Assembly (NCBI RefSeq): GCF_900108275.1
Contig: NZ_FNVD01000001.1
Span: 62,001 to 126,000, forward strand
Source: Jhaorihella thermophila
Lineage (GTDB): Bacteria > Pseudomonadota > Alphaproteobacteria > Rhodobacterales > Rhodobacteraceae
Reading direction: 5' to 3'
Length of the DNA: 64,000 bases
Below the pieces are notes generated by a model. It had not been told where the DNA came from. It made no database searches and saw only the letters and a program-made list of their open reading frames with translations. This document shows positions 7,052-19,488 of this stretch, in pieces. Position 1 is the stretch's first letter. Each line of letters starts with the position of its first letter. The translations under genes were made by a program, and so were the position numbers.

Positions 7052-9859
7052 ATGACCGACCGCAGCCTTTCCGCCCGTCTTGCGCGCCTGCCGCGCCCCT
7101 TCGACCCCGAGCTTGGAACGGAGGCCCGCGCCGCCGTGCCGGCCCTGTCCGGCGACGTGGCCGCGCTGATCGAGGGGGCGGGGGGCTCCAGCCCCTATCT
7201 GCTGTCGCTGATCCGGCGCGAATCGGACTGGCTGGCAGCGGCGCTGGACGATCCCGAGGCCGCATTCGCGGCAGTGCTGGACGAGGCGCGGGCGCTGCCG
7301 CCGGATCAGCTGAAGCCCGGTCTGCGGCAGGCCAAACGGCGGGTCGCGCTGCTGACGGCTCTGGCCGATCTGGCCGGGGCTTGGGCGCTGGAGCAGGTGA
7401 CCGGCGCGCTGACCGATTTCGCCGATCTGGCCTGCGATCTGGCGCTCAAGGCCGAGATCGCGACCCTGATCCGGCGCCGGAAACTGCCCGGCATGACCGA
7501 GGACGACGTGGCCACCGCCGCCGGCCTGACGGTGCTGGCCATGGGCAAGATGGGCGCGCACGAGCTGAACTATTCCTCGGACATCGACCTGATCTGCCTG
7601 TTCGACGAAACCCGCTATGACCCCGACGATTTCCACGAGGCGCGCAGCGGACTGATCCGGGCCACCCGCAACATGTGCGCCGCGCTCGGCGACAAGACGG
7701 CGGATGGCTATGTGTTCCGCACCGATCTGCGGCTGCGCCCCGACCCGGCGGTGACGCCCGTCTGCATGGCGATGGCCGCGGCGGAAACCTATTACGAAAG
7801 CCTGGGCCGCACCTGGGAACGCGCCGCCTATATCAAGGCGCGCGCTTGTGCGGGCGACATCGAGGCGGGGCAGCGGTTTCTCGACACCCTGCGCCCCTTT
7901 GTCTGGCGCAAGCATCTGGATTTCGCGGCGATCCAGGACGCCCACGACATGCGCTTGCGTATCCGCGAGAACAAGGGCACCGGCGGTCCGATCTCGGTTC
8001 CCGGCCACGATCTGAAGCTGGGCCGGGGCGGGATCCGGGAAATCGAGTTCTTCACCCAGACCCGGCAGTTGATCGCCGGCGGGCGCGACCGGGATCTGCG
8101 CGTGCGCGGCACGGTGGAGGGTCTGCGGGTGCTGGCCGACAAGGACTGGGTGCCTTGGGACGTGGCGCAACGGCTGACCGACCACTACCGCGCCCTGCGC
8201 GAGGCCGAGCACCGCGTGCAGATGGTGCATGATGCCCAGACCCACAAGATCCCGTCCTCGCCCGAAGGGATCGAGCGTATTGCCTGCCTGATGGGGCGGT
8301 CCTCCGACGATCTCGTGGCGGAACTGAAGGACCGGCTGACCGAGGTTCACGAGATGACCGAGGGCTTCTTTGCCCCCGATGCGCGTGGGCGCGCGCCCGA
8401 GGAGGCCGAGCCGGCGGAGATCGAATTTGACGCCTCGGTGCTGGCGCGCTGGCCGACCTATCCCGCACTGCGGTCGCAGCGGGCGGCGCAGCTGTTCGAA
8501 ACCCGGATCAAGCCCGAACTGCTGCGCCGGCTGGCGCGAACTGCCAAGCCCGAAGAGGCGCTGGTGGCGCTGGACGGGTTCCTGTCCGGCCTGCCGGCCG
8601 GGGTGCAGCTGTTTTCGCTGTTCGAGGCCAACCCGCATCTGATCGACCTGCTGGTGGACATCGTCGGCACCTCGCCGGCGCTGGCGGGGTATCTGTCGCG
8701 CAATTCGGGCGTGTTCGACGCGGTGATCGGCGGCGATTTCTTCTCGGACTGGCCGGGGATGGAGGCCCTGCGCGGCGAATTGGCGGCGGCGCTGGAGGCC
8801 GAGAGCGACTATGAGACACAGCTGGACGCGGCGCGGCGCTGGGCCAAGGAATGGCATTTCCGCATCGGCGTGCATCACCTGCGCGGGCTGATCGACGGAC
8901 GGACGGCGGCCGGCCAATATGCGGATCTGGCCGAGGCGGTGATCCGCGCCCTGCTTCCGGTGGTGATCGCCCAGTTCTCCCGCCGTCACGGCCCGCCGCC
9001 GGGGCGCGGTCTGGCAGTGCTGGGCATGGGGTCGCTGGGGGCGGGGCGGTTGACCTCGACCTCGGATCTGGACCTGATCGTGATCTATGATCCGGCGGGG
9101 GCGGAGATGTCCGACGGCAAGCGGCCGCTGCCGGTGCGGCAGTATTACGCGCGGCTGACCCAGGCGCTGATCACGGCGATCACGGCGCCCACGGCGCAGG
9201 GCCGGCTCTACGAGGTGGACATGCGGCTGCGCCCCTCGGGCACGCAGGGGCCGGTGGCGACCAGCCTGGCCAGTTTCATGCATTACCAGCAGAACGAGGC
9301 TTGGGTGTGGGAGCATCTGGCCCTGACCCGCGCGCGCGTCGTGGCCGGGATGGACGATCTGGCCGCCGATATCGAGGCCTTTCGCCGTGATCTGCTGTCG
9401 CGCCCGCAGGACCGGGCAAGGGTGCTTGAGGCCGTGGCCGACATGCGCGGCCGCATCGCCGAGGCCAAGACGCCGTCGGGGGTGTGGGACGCCAAGACCG
9501 GGCCCGGACGGGTGCAGGACATCGAACTGGCCGCCCAGGCGGGGGCGCTTCTGGGCGGGGTGATCGGCCGGGGCGTCGAGGACGGATTGCAGGGCGCCGT
9601 CGCAAGCGGATGGCTGGATGTCGCGGATGCGACGATGCTGGGCGACTGTTATCGTCTATTCTGGGCCGTGCACATGGCGGCGCGGCTGATATCGGGCAAG
9701 GGGCTCGATTCCGCGTCCATTGGCGAAGGCGGCGCGGCGTTTCTGTGCCGGGCAACGGAGCATGAGACCGTGGAGGATCTGAGATCGGCACTCGAGGACG
9801 GATACGCCAGGGCCGCAGGGGTGATCGACGCCGCATTGGCTGGAGGGCGCGTGACATGA
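7052..9859 (+). CDS. glnE: bifunctional glutamine synthetase adenylyltransferase/adenylyl-removing enzyme
   Basis: A 935-residue cytosolic enzyme that adenylylates and deadenylylates glutamine synthetase in answer to PII and glutamine. It has two nucleotidyltransferase domains. The N-terminal adenylyl-removase carries SSDIDLICLFDE (about 175-186) and the C-terminal transferase carries STSDLDLIVIYD (about 669-680), both with the metal-binding DxD pair. Between them lie the linker and regulatory helices. The length is normal for the family, so it is complete. The stop overlaps the next small gene by 4 nt. Confidence 0.96.
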   Translation: MTDRSLSARLARLPRPFDPELGTEARAAVPALSGDVAALIEGAGGSSPYLLSLIRRESDWLAAALDDPEAAFAAVLDEARALPPDQLKPGLRQAKRRVALLTALADLAGAWALEQVTGALTDFADLACDLALKAEIATLIRRRKLPGMTEDDVATAAGLTVLAMGKMGAHELNYSSDIDLICLFDETRYDPDDFHEARSGLIRATRNMCAALGDKTADGYVFRTDLRLRPDPAVTPVCMAMAAAETYYESLGRTWERAAYIKARACAGDIEAGQRFLDTLRPFVWRKHLDFAAIQDAHDMRLRIRENKGTGGPISVPGHDLKLGRGGIREIEFFTQTRQLIAGGRDRDLRVRGTVEGLRVLADKDWVPWDVAQRLTDHYRALREAEHRVQMVHDAQTHKIPSSPEGIERIACLMGRSSDDLVAELKDRLTEVHEMTEGFFAPDARGRAPEEAEPAEIEFDASVLARWPTYPALRSQRAAQLFETRIKPELLRRLARTAKPEEALVALDGFLSGLPAGVQLFSLFEANPHLIDLLVDIVGTSPALAGYLSRNSGVFDAVIGGDFFSDWPGMEALRGELAAALEAESDYETQLDAARRWAKEWHFRIGVHHLRGLIDGRTAAGQYADLAEAVIRALLPVVIAQFSRRHGPPPGRGLAVLGMGSLGAGRLTSTSDLDLIVIYDPAGAEMSDGKRPLPVRQYYARLTQALITAITAPTAQGRLYEVDMRLRPSGTQGPVATSLASFMHYQQNEAWVWEHLALTRARVVAGMDDLAADIEAFRRDLLSRPQDRARVLEAVADMRGRIAEAKTPSGVWDAKTGPGRVQDIELAAQAGALLGGVIGRGVEDGLQGAVASGWLDVADATMLGDCYRLFWAVHMAARLISGKGLDSASIGEGGAAFLCRATEHETVEDLRSALEDGYARAAGVIDAALAGGRVT

Positions 9860-10128
9860 AGGGGGATCCGAGGCTCGATCCCAAGGGGCTGATCCAGGAC
9901 TCCTATCGGATCGAGGGGATCACGGCCGCCGAATGCCGCAGCATCTTTCTGGACTGGGCGCTCAGCCTGCCCGAGGGCACCGGCACGGACGAGGCCCTGC
10001 GCCGGCTGCTGGCGCGCCATGGCGCGGATGCGCCCGACCATCCCATGACCGAGGTGCTGCGCGCGGGTCTGGATCGCGTGGCGCCGCCGCGGCGGCGCGG
10101 CGGCCGACGGGGGCGCTTCGGAAACTGA
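9856..10128 (+). CDS. small conserved protein coupled to glnE
   Basis: A 90-residue protein whose ATG overlaps the glnE stop (ATGA), so it is translationally coupled. The N-terminal 70 residues look folded and acidic (YRIEGITAAECRSIFLDWALSL), with a strongly basic tail (PPRRRGGRRGRF). I do not recognise the family. The DSYRIEGITAAECRSIF segment suggests a small alpha-helical domain. A role in nitrogen control is only suggested by position. Confidence 0.7.
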   Translation: MKGDPRLDPKGLIQDSYRIEGITAAECRSIFLDWALSLPEGTGTDEALRRLLARHGADAPDHPMTEVLRAGLDRVAPPRRRGGRRGRFGN

Positions 10129-10132
10129 GCCG

Positions 10133-11094
10133 TCAGGAGGCCGCGGCGTCTTTGTGGGCGGCGCTGTAGAGCTGGCCCAGCCGGTCAAAGATGCGGGTCC
10201 GCCGCGCGGGCGTCTCCATCAGCACTTCGTGCTCGGCCCCTTCGATCACGTCCAGCTCGCCGCGTGGCCAGGCCGCCATGCGGCGGCGGATCTCGTCCAC
10301 GTCAACGATCCGTTCGTTGCCGCCCACGAAGGTCACGCAGGGCAGATCGGGCGACGGTCGCCGCGCCAGGTTTCGACATTCCGCCAGCGCCTCGCGCAGC
10401 CATTGCAGGCTGGGGCCGCCGATACCCAGCTCGGGATGCGCGGCAAGTTGTTCCTGCATCATGAGGAACATGGCGGGGTCGGTGGTCAGCTGATTGTCCT
10501 CGAAGGGGTTCGCCTCGACATAGTTGCGCCGGGTCGAGCCGGGCGCGAGGCGATGGCCCATGCCGAGCATCGGCGCGAGGTGGGACAGCGTCCAGGCAAA
10601 GGCCCGGATCGGCGGCGACAGGCGGATCCCCCACATCGGGCCGGTAAAGGCGCAGGACTGGACGGGCAGGCCCTCCATCACCGCGCGCAGGCCGATGGCC
10701 CCGCCCATCGAATGGGCCAGCAGGTGAAAGGGGCGCGGCAAGTCCATCTCGCGCGCCGCGCGCAGGGCGGCGGAGACGTCCTTCTGGTAGTCGGCAAACC
10801 GTTCGACATGGCCGATATGCGGATCGTCCAGCAACCGCTGCGCAAGGCCCTGGCCGCGCCAGTCGATCGCCAGAGTCGCGAATCCCCGTCCGGCCATCTC
10901 GCGCGCGGCCTGCCCGTATTTCTCGATATATTCGGTGCGGCCGGGAAACAGCAGCACCGTGCCCCGGGTCGCGCCCCGGGGCTGCCAGATGCCGACGCGG
11001 ATGCGCACCCCGTCGGCGGTGTCTGCCCAGACGGCCGTGCCGCCCGGAGGGCCGCCGGCCACGTCTTCGAAAAGCGGGGCCGGCTGCAACGGCA

Positions 11095-11095
<1 letters not shown>
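10133..11095 (-). CDS. alpha/beta hydrolase, lysophospholipase-like
   Basis: A 320-residue serine hydrolase of the monoglyceride lipase/PldB type. It has an HG-like oxyanion region (LLFPGRTEYIEKYG), the nucleophile elbow AHSMGG (Ser in GxSxG form, about 129), a late acid in FVGGNERIVD, and the catalytic His in EGAEHEVLME. No signal peptide, so it is probably cytosolic. Its start codon overlaps the stop of the SCP2-domain gene by 1 nt, suggesting that the two act together on a lipid. It is convergent with the glnE operon. Confidence 0.88.
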
Positions 11096-11382
<287 letters not shown>

Positions 11383-11469
11383 CTTGGTCCTTCCGTTTCG
11401 CAGATGTGACTTTCCGGCGGCGCGCGCCCTCTGGTATTCGGCGCACACCGCGTTACATTGACCCATGTT

Positions 11470-12039
11470 ATGGGCATTGACCACCTCAATCTCAAACCTG
11501 TCGTTGCGGCATGTGCCGTGATCATCGCGCTGTGCGGCGCCGCCCGGGCGGACGAGGCGCGGGCGCCGGACGAATCCGCGCTACTGTCGGCGCTGTCACG
11601 CGCCACCCCGGCCGAGGCGGCGCGGATCGACCGCGAGCTTCAGGCGCTATGGTCGAAAAGCGGGTCGGACGCGATGGATCTGCTGCTGAAACGGGGGCGC
11701 GAGGCGCTGGAACGCGGCGACCCCCAGGCCGCGATCGAGCATCTGACCGCGCTGACCGATCACGCGCCCGATTTCGCCGAAGCGTGGCACCTGCGGGCCT
11801 CGGCCTGGTTCGAACTGGGCCGATACGGTCTGGCGGCCGAGGATCTCGGCCGGGCGCTGACGCTGAATCCGAACAACTACAATGCCTTGTTCGGGCTGGC
11901 GTCCGTTCTGGAGAGCATCGGAGACGACGAAAAGGCCTATGAGGCCTATTTGCGCGTCAAGGCTATACATCCCAATTTCGAGGAAGTATCGAAGGCGCTG
12001 GAAAGGCTGCGGCCCAGGGTGACGGGCAAGACCCTGTAA
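11470..12039 (+). CDS. exported tetratricopeptide repeat protein
   Basis: A 189-residue protein. The ATG at 11470 gives a signal peptide (hydrophobic VVAACAVIIALCGA followed by ARADE), while a TTG 12 nt upstream is an alternative start. The mature part has two to three TPR units (about 80-170; AWHLRASAWFELGRYGLAAEDL and the following NALFGLASVLESIG), so it is probably a periplasmic scaffold. No partner is obvious. The helicase gene follows 38 nt later on the same strand. Confidence 0.85.
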   Translation: MGIDHLNLKPVVAACAVIIALCGAARADEARAPDESALLSALSRATPAEAARIDRELQALWSKSGSDAMDLLLKRGREALERGDPQAAIEHLTALTDHAPDFAEAWHLRASAWFELGRYGLAAEDLGRALTLNPNNYNALFGLASVLESIGDDEKAYEAYLRVKAIHPNFEEVSKALERLRPRVTGKTL

Positions 12040-12077
12040 CACCCTGTAACGCGCCCGCCCGGGTGAAGGGAGCGAAC

Positions 12078-14978
<2,901 letters not shown>

Positions 14979-14985
14979 GCGCCGC

Positions 14986-15366
14986 ATGACCGAGTCCCCG
15001 GCACGTCTGCGGCTGGACAAGTGGCTGTGGCATGCACGATTCTTCAAGACCCGGACCCTGGCCGCCGCGCAGGTGAGCGGCGGCCATGTGCGTGTCAACG
15101 GCGCCCGTGCGGCGAAACCGGCCCATGCGGTGCGTCCTGGCGACGTGCTGACCTTTGTTCAGGCGCGCCGCGTGCGGGTGGTGCGGATCGTGGCGCTGGG
15201 CGAACGGCGCGGTCCGGCGTCAGAGGCGCAGGCGCTCTATACCGATCTCACGCCGGACGACGATACCCCCGCGCCGCGCAATCCCCGCTATGACGGTGGG
15301 GGGCGGCCCAGCGGCAAGGTCCGGCGCCATATGATGTCTAAAACCTTTCGCGGCGAGATGGATTGA
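14986..15366 (+). CDS. S4-domain RNA-binding protein, Hsp15-like
   Basis: A 126-residue protein with an N-terminal S4 RNA-binding domain (RLDKWLWHARFFKTRTLAA at 9-27; VNGARAAKPAHAVRPGD) and a basic tail (SGKVRRHMMSKTFRGEMD). Hsp15 (HslR) homologues rescue stalled 50S subunits carrying peptidyl-tRNA. Start and spacing (7 nt after the helicase stop) suggest cotranscription, which pairs an RNA helicase with an RNA-binding protein. Confidence 0.9.
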   Translation: MTESPARLRLDKWLWHARFFKTRTLAAAQVSGGHVRVNGARAAKPAHAVRPGDVLTFVQARRVRVVRIVALGERRGPASEAQALYTDLTPDDDTPAPRNPRYDGGGRPSGKVRRHMMSKTFRGEMD

Positions 15367-15431
15367 CGCCTTGAACAGCCCGGCCCACTGGTCTAGCTAG
15401 TCGCGAAAATGGTGAAACGGAAAGCCCGCCC

Positions 15432-15770
15432 ATGACTTATATCGTCACCGACAACTGCATTGCCTGCAAATACACCGACTGCGTCGAGGTCTGCCCTGTG
15501 GACTGTTTCTACGAGGGCGAGAACATGCTGGTGATTCATCCCGACGAGTGCATCGATTGCGGCGTGTGCGAACCGGAATGCCCCGCTGACGCGATCCGTC
15601 CCGATACCGAGCCGAACATGGAATCCTGGGTGGAGCTGAACCGGAAATATGCCGAGCTCTGGCCGGTGATCGTGACCAAGAAGGATCCGCTGCCGGATGC
15701 CGAGAAACACGACGGCGAGCCCGGCAAGCTCGAGAAATACTTCTCGGAAAAGCCCGGCGAAGGCGGCTGA
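15432..15770 (+). CDS. fdxA: seven-iron ferredoxin
   Basis: A 112-residue cytosolic electron carrier with one [3Fe-4S] and one [4Fe-4S] cluster. The first cluster motif is [18 protein letters not shown] (9-26) and the second is [12 protein letters not shown] (40-51). The C-terminal 50 residues are the long helix-loop extension typical of FdxA/FdII proteins. It is intact and of normal length. A 65-nt gap after the S4 gene leaves room for its own promoter. Confidence 0.95.
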   Translation: MTYIVTDNCIACKYTDCVEVCPVDCFYEGENMLVIHPDECIDCGVCEPECPADAIRPDTEPNMESWVELNRKYAELWPVIVTKKDPLPDAEKHDGEPGKLEKYFSEKPGEGG

Positions 15771-16029
15771 GGCCGGCGACTCGGCGGAGTCCGGCCGAAA
15801 ATCATTCGAAATAGCGGTGGCTTACATGGCGTCCTCTTCAATTGGGACGTGATTCGTGTTATGTAGTTAACACTGATGATATTGGCGGCTGAAAAAATCT
15901 CCCCATCTGGATGCTCGCGTGGGGGAGCAGACTTTTTGCAAATTCGCGCATTTTCAGGGGTGCTCCCGGCACCGCTGAAAGGCGTGTTGACGCGTGGATT
16001 TCCCGGCCGCAAGGAAAGGACGAAGCTGC
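15771..16029. promoter_or_regulatory. fdxA-carD intergenic region with several dyads
   Basis: 259 bp without a gene. A GGCCGG...CCGGCC hairpin directly after the fdxA stop (15771-15796) could end its transcript, though it lacks a T run. A palindrome GTGTTA-N6-TAACAC lies at 15856-15873. CTCCCCA (15899-15905) and a complementary TGGGGGAG (15920-15927) form a hairpin followed by TTTTT at 15933-15937, which could be a terminator or leader attenuator. The carD Shine-Dalgarno (AAGGAAAGGA) is at 16011-16020. Confidence 0.5.
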
Positions 16030-16536
16030 ATGACCAAATCGAAGAAGCCCGAATTCCGCCCGAACGACTACGTCGTCTATCCGGCGCATGGCGTCGGCAA
16101 GATCGTATCGATCGAAGAGCAGGAAGTCGCGGGGTTCAAGCTCGAGCTGTTCGTGATCTCTTTCGAGAAGGACAAGATGACGCTGCGGGTGCCGACCAAC
16201 AAGGCAACCGAGGTCGGCATGCGGTCGTTGAGCTCGCCGGACGTGATCGAAAAGGCACTCAAGACGCTCAAGGGCAAGGCCCGCGTGAAACGGGCGATGT
16301 GGTCGCGCCGCGCACAGGAATATGAACAGAAGATCAACTCGGGCGATCTGATTTCGATTGCAGAGGTGGTCCGCGACCTGCATCGCAGCGACGACCAGCG
16401 CGAGCAGAGCTATTCCGAGCGCCAGCTCTACGAGGCGGCTCTGGAACGGCTGACGCGCGAGGTGGCCGCCGTCAGCGGCGACGAGGCCGAAGCCGCCCGT
16501 CAGGTGGATGCGGTGCTGACCTCGCGCGCGGCCTGA
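16030..16536 (+). CDS. carD: CarD family RNA polymerase-binding regulator
   Basis: A 168-residue transcription factor that binds the beta subunit lobe and stabilises open promoter complexes. The N-terminal CarD/TRCF Tudor-like domain (FRPNDYVVYPAHGVGKIVSIE, 10-30; LRVPTNKATEVGMR) is followed by the helical DNA-binding part (ALKTLKGKARVKRAMWSRRAQEY and on). The start at 16030 is preceded by a good AAGGAAAGGA site. It is monocistronic, with a strong terminator 29 nt after the stop. Confidence 0.95.
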   Translation: MTKSKKPEFRPNDYVVYPAHGVGKIVSIEEQEVAGFKLELFVISFEKDKMTLRVPTNKATEVGMRSLSSPDVIEKALKTLKGKARVKRAMWSRRAQEYEQKINSGDLISIAEVVRDLHRSDDQREQSYSERQLYEAALERLTREVAAVSGDEAEAARQVDAVLTSRAA

Positions 16537-16564
16537 TCGGCCCGAGGCGCGAACCAGAACGCAT

Positions 16565-16592
16565 GGCCACGCCGCCGGGGCGTGGCCTTTTT
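16565..16592 (+). terminator. intrinsic terminator of carD
   Basis: A perfect 9-bp stem (GGCCACGCC at 16565-16573 with GGCGTGGCC at 16579-16587) followed by TTTTT. Confidence 0.9.
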
Positions 16593-16657
16593 CATTGCGT
16601 TTGAAACCCTTGAAAAAACCTGTCTAACTGTCTCTGCTGCAACGGGGAACGGCAGGC

Positions 16658-17434
16658 ATGGCCCGGACGCTCAGGGAAACGGTCAACGAACTCTATAACG
16701 GACACGAGAAACGCTCCGTCCGGTTCCGCTATGCGCTGATCCTGTTCGACAGCTTCACCATCCTGTTCTTCATCGCGGCGACGCCGTTTCGCAGCAGCGA
16801 CTTCTACCATGTCGCCGGCTATGCCATCGCGGTGCTGATCATCCTGGATTTCGCGGCGCGGTTCTGGATTGCGCCCGACCGGCGCGAAATGCTGCTGAAG
16901 GTCTATACGCTGGCCGACATCATCGTGGTGATCGTTCTGTTTCTCGACCCGTTCCTGTCGCACAACTATGCCTTCCTACGGGTGCTGCGCGGCTTGCGGC
17001 TGATCCATTCCTATCAGCTGCTGGGGGATCTGCGCCGCGACAGCCTGTTCTTTCGCAAGCACGAAGACGCGGTGATCGCTGCGATCAACCTGTTCGTTTT
17101 CATTTTCCTCACGGCTTCGGCGGCTTACGCGATGTTCTTCGACGACAGGCCGGGGGTCGAAGCTTATGTCGATGCGCTCTACTTTACGGTTGCCACGCTG
17201 ACCACGACGGGGTTCGGAGACATCACGCTGTCATCCACCGGGGGCAAGCTGTTTTCGGTTTTCGTGATGGTGGTGGGCGTGTCGCTTTTCGTGCAACTGG
17301 CACGGGCGCTGTTTACCCCGTCCAAGGTGCGCTATACCTGTCCGGTCTGCGGACTGAACCGGCACGACATCGACGCCGTGCATTGCAAGCATTGCGGCGC
17401 GACGCTGCATATCGAGACGCCGGGCGTGGATTGA
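16658..17434 (+). CDS. voltage-gated-type potassium channel with C-terminal zinc ribbon
   Basis: A 258-residue inner-membrane protein. Six hydrophobic segments include an S4-like helix with regularly spaced arginines (RVLRGLRLIHSYQ). The pore helix and selectivity filter are TTTGFGD (about 182-188) between S5 and S6. GFG is a known variant of GYG. After S6 the protein ends in a short cytosolic domain with CPVCG and CKHCG (about 226-250), a four-cysteine zinc ribbon not usual for simple bacterial channels. It is monocistronic and convergent with cobS. Confidence 0.88.
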   Translation: MARTLRETVNELYNGHEKRSVRFRYALILFDSFTILFFIAATPFRSSDFYHVAGYAIAVLIILDFAARFWIAPDRREMLLKVYTLADIIVVIVLFLDPFLSHNYAFLRVLRGLRLIHSYQLLGDLRRDSLFFRKHEDAVIAAINLFVFIFLTASAAYAMFFDDRPGVEAYVDALYFTVATLTTTGFGDITLSSTGGKLFSVFVMVVGVSLFVQLARALFTPSKVRYTCPVCGLNRHDIDAVHCKHCGATLHIETPGVD

Positions 17435-17447
17435 TCGCGAACGGAGC

Positions 17448-18224
17448 CTAGGTCAACGCCGCCTGCAATCCCAGCAGCAGGACGATTTCGGCCACCTGCT
17501 GCGCGGCGCCAAGGATGTCGCCGGTCTGCCCGCCGATGCGGGTCCGGGCGAGATGGGCGACGATCAGCACCGCCAGAAGCGCCCCGAGCGCGGGCAGGAC
17601 CACGGCCGGGCCCGCGGCCACCAGCCCGACTGCGCCGCCGAGGGCCAGGGCCGCAAGGCTGACATCGCGGCCCGGCCTGCCGACCGATCGGGACAGGCCG
17701 CCCGCGCGGGCCGGGGGCAGGGCGGTCATGAGCAGCGGCAGCGGCGCGCGGGACAGGGCGGCGGCGGCCAGCAACGGCGCCCACATGAACCCCGCGCCGA
17801 TCAGGCCGCTCAGCGCCACCCAGCGCAGGCCAAGCCCCAGGACCAGCGCAAGCACGCCGTAGCTGCCGGTGCGGCTGTCCTTCATGATCTCCAGCCGGCG
17901 TTCGGGGTCGTGTCCGCCCCACAGGCCATCGGCGGTGTCGGCCAGACCGTCTTCGTGCATCGCGCCGGTGAGCGCAATCTGCCCGGCCAGAACCAGCCCG
18001 GCCACGGCCGCCGGGGCAAGCCCCAGCCCGAGCGCGAGCAGACCGACCGCGCCGGCGACCAGGCCGACGGCCATACCCGCCAGCGGAAAGGCCCAGGCGG
18101 CGCGGGCCTGGCGTCGGAAGGCGGTATCCGGCAGGCGCGGCAGGGGCAGGCGGGTCAGAAGCACCAGCGCCACGCCGATATCGCCCGGCAGGTCGGGCAG
18201 CGGACCCGTGTCGTTTTTGCGCAT
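17448..18224 (-). CDS. cobS: adenosylcobinamide-GDP ribazoletransferase (cobalamin synthase)
   Basis: A 258-residue polytopic inner-membrane enzyme that joins adenosylcobinamide-GDP and alpha-ribazole at the end of vitamin B12 synthesis. Visible hallmarks are the N-terminal LLTRLPLP and the catalytic acidic motif MHEDGLADTADGLWGG (about 86-101), with about seven hydrophobic segments. The start at 18224 (MRKNDTGPL) has an AAGGGG site upstream. It is divergent from cobT across 80 bp, a usual pairing. That spacer is too short for a cobalamin riboswitch. Confidence 0.94.
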   Translation of the reverse strand: MRKNDTGPLPDLPGDIGVALVLLTRLPLPRLPDTAFRRQARAAWAFPLAGMAVGLVAGAVGLLALGLGLAPAAVAGLVLAGQIALTGAMHEDGLADTADGLWGGHDPERRLEIMKDSRTGSYGVLALVLGLGLRWVALSGLIGAGFMWAPLLAAAALSRAPLPLLMTALPPARAGGLSRSVGRPGRDVSLAALALGGAVGLVAAGPAVVLPALGALLAVLIVAHLARTRIGGQTGDILGAAQQVAEIVLLLGLQAALT

Positions 18225-18304
18225 GGCTTTGCCCCTTGCGGACTTGTGCAGTCTGGCCAGAGGGTTAAACACCGAAACACGACACAGATGCAACGGGGCC
18301 ATCC

Positions 18305-19321
18305 ATGCTTGCCGACCCTCAATCCCTCGAAGATTTCCGCCAACTTCTGAAAGCGGCACCCGGTCCGGACGGTGTGGCGCTGCAGGGCGCGCGGGACCGC
18401 AACGGTCAACTGACCAAGCCGCCGGGGGCGTTGGGGCGGCTGGAGGATCTGGCGATCTGGTACGCCGGGTGGCGCGGGGATCCGCGTCCCCGGATCGAGG
18501 CGCCCCAGGTGATCGTGTTCGCGGGCAATCACGGCGTGACGGCGCAGGGCGTTTCGGCCTTTCCGGCCGAGGTCACGGTGCAAATGGTGGCGAATTTCAA
18601 GGCGGGCGGCGCGGCGATCAACCAGCTGGCGCGCGTGGCCGGTGCGCGGATGGACGTGCATGCGCTGGAGCTCGACCGGCCCGTGGCGGATTTCACGCAA
18701 GGGCCTGCGATGAGCGAAGCGGAAGCCCTGGGCGCGATCAGGGTCGGCTGGCAAGCCGTTGATCCGAAGGCGGATCTGCTGGTCGTGGGGGAGATGGGAA
18801 TCGGCAACACCACCTCGGCGGCGGCGATCGCGCATGCGCTGTATGGTGGAGAGGCGTCCGATTGGGTCGGGCGCGGGACCGGGGTCGATGATGCGGGGCT
18901 TGTCAACAAGACCCGCGTGGTGGCCGAGGGCGTGGCGCGGCATGCGCGGGATGGTGTTGACGGGATCGGGATTCTGGCGCGTCTTGGCGGGCGCGAGATC
19001 GCGGCCATGGCCGGGGCGATCGCGGCGGCGCGGATGCTGCGGATTCCGGTGATCCTGGACGGGTTCATCTGCACTGCGGCCGCGGCCTGTCTGGAGGCGA
19101 CGCATGCCGGCGCGTTGGATCACACCGTGGCGGGGCATCTGAGTGCGGAAGGCGCGCATGTACGGCTGCTGGAGAAACTGGGCAAGGCGCCGCTGTTGTC
19201 GCTGGGGTTGCGTCTGGGCGAGGGGTCGGGCGCGGCACTGGCGATCAATGTCGTGAAGGCGGCGACCGCATGTCACAGCGGAATGGCGACCTTTGCCGAG
19301 GCCGGCGTGGCGGACGGGTAG
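18305..19321 (+). CDS. cobT: nicotinate-nucleotide--dimethylbenzimidazole phosphoribosyltransferase
   Basis: A 338-residue cytosolic enzyme that makes alpha-ribazole phosphate, the lower-ligand precursor used by CobS. Visible motifs are [13 protein letters not shown] near the N-terminus, [14 protein letters not shown] (about 162-175), and the C-terminal [10 protein letters not shown] containing the catalytic Glu. Complete, with normal length. An 87-bp palindromic repeat begins 8 nt after the stop codon. Confidence 0.96.
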   Translation: MLADPQSLEDFRQLLKAAPGPDGVALQGARDRNGQLTKPPGALGRLEDLAIWYAGWRGDPRPRIEAPQVIVFAGNHGVTAQGVSAFPAEVTVQMVANFKAGGAAINQLARVAGARMDVHALELDRPVADFTQGPAMSEAEALGAIRVGWQAVDPKADLLVVGEMGIGNTTSAAAIAHALYGGEASDWVGRGTGVDDAGLVNKTRVVAEGVARHARDGVDGIGILARLGGREIAAMAGAIAAARMLRIPVILDGFICTAAAACLEATHAGALDHTVAGHLSAEGAHVRLLEKLGKAPLLSLGLRLGEGSGAALAINVVKAATACHSGMATFAEAGVADG

Positions 19322-19328
19322 GGTCGGG

Positions 19329-19415
19329 TTTCGGATTGGCCGCGCCAATCCGACCGGGGCGAGGGGGCGCTGCCCCCTCGCGCTCCCCCGGAGTATTTCA
19401 GGCAAGATGAAGAAA
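19329..19415 (+). repeat. double-hairpin intergenic repeat, copy A
   Basis: An 87-bp element made of hairpin 1 (TCGGATTGG/CCAATCCGA), hairpin 2 (CGAGGGGGC/GCCCCCTCG) and a conserved tail (CTCCCCCGGAGTATTTCAGG, then CAAGATGAAGAAA). It matches copy C at 49850-49936 on the opposite strand with one visible mismatch, in the loop of hairpin 1. It lies between the convergent cobT and an EamA gene. Confidence 0.9.
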
Positions 19416-19488
19416 TTGCGCGTCTGGCCGTTTGGCTTCCGCCTTCGGGTCGTCCGACGGACATTGGCGTCTGACCGGTTCGTGGCTG

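Noticed and set aside
18225-18304. Cobalamin riboswitch between cobS and cobT
   Set aside because: The spacer is only 80 bp, and no B12-box-like sequence was seen.
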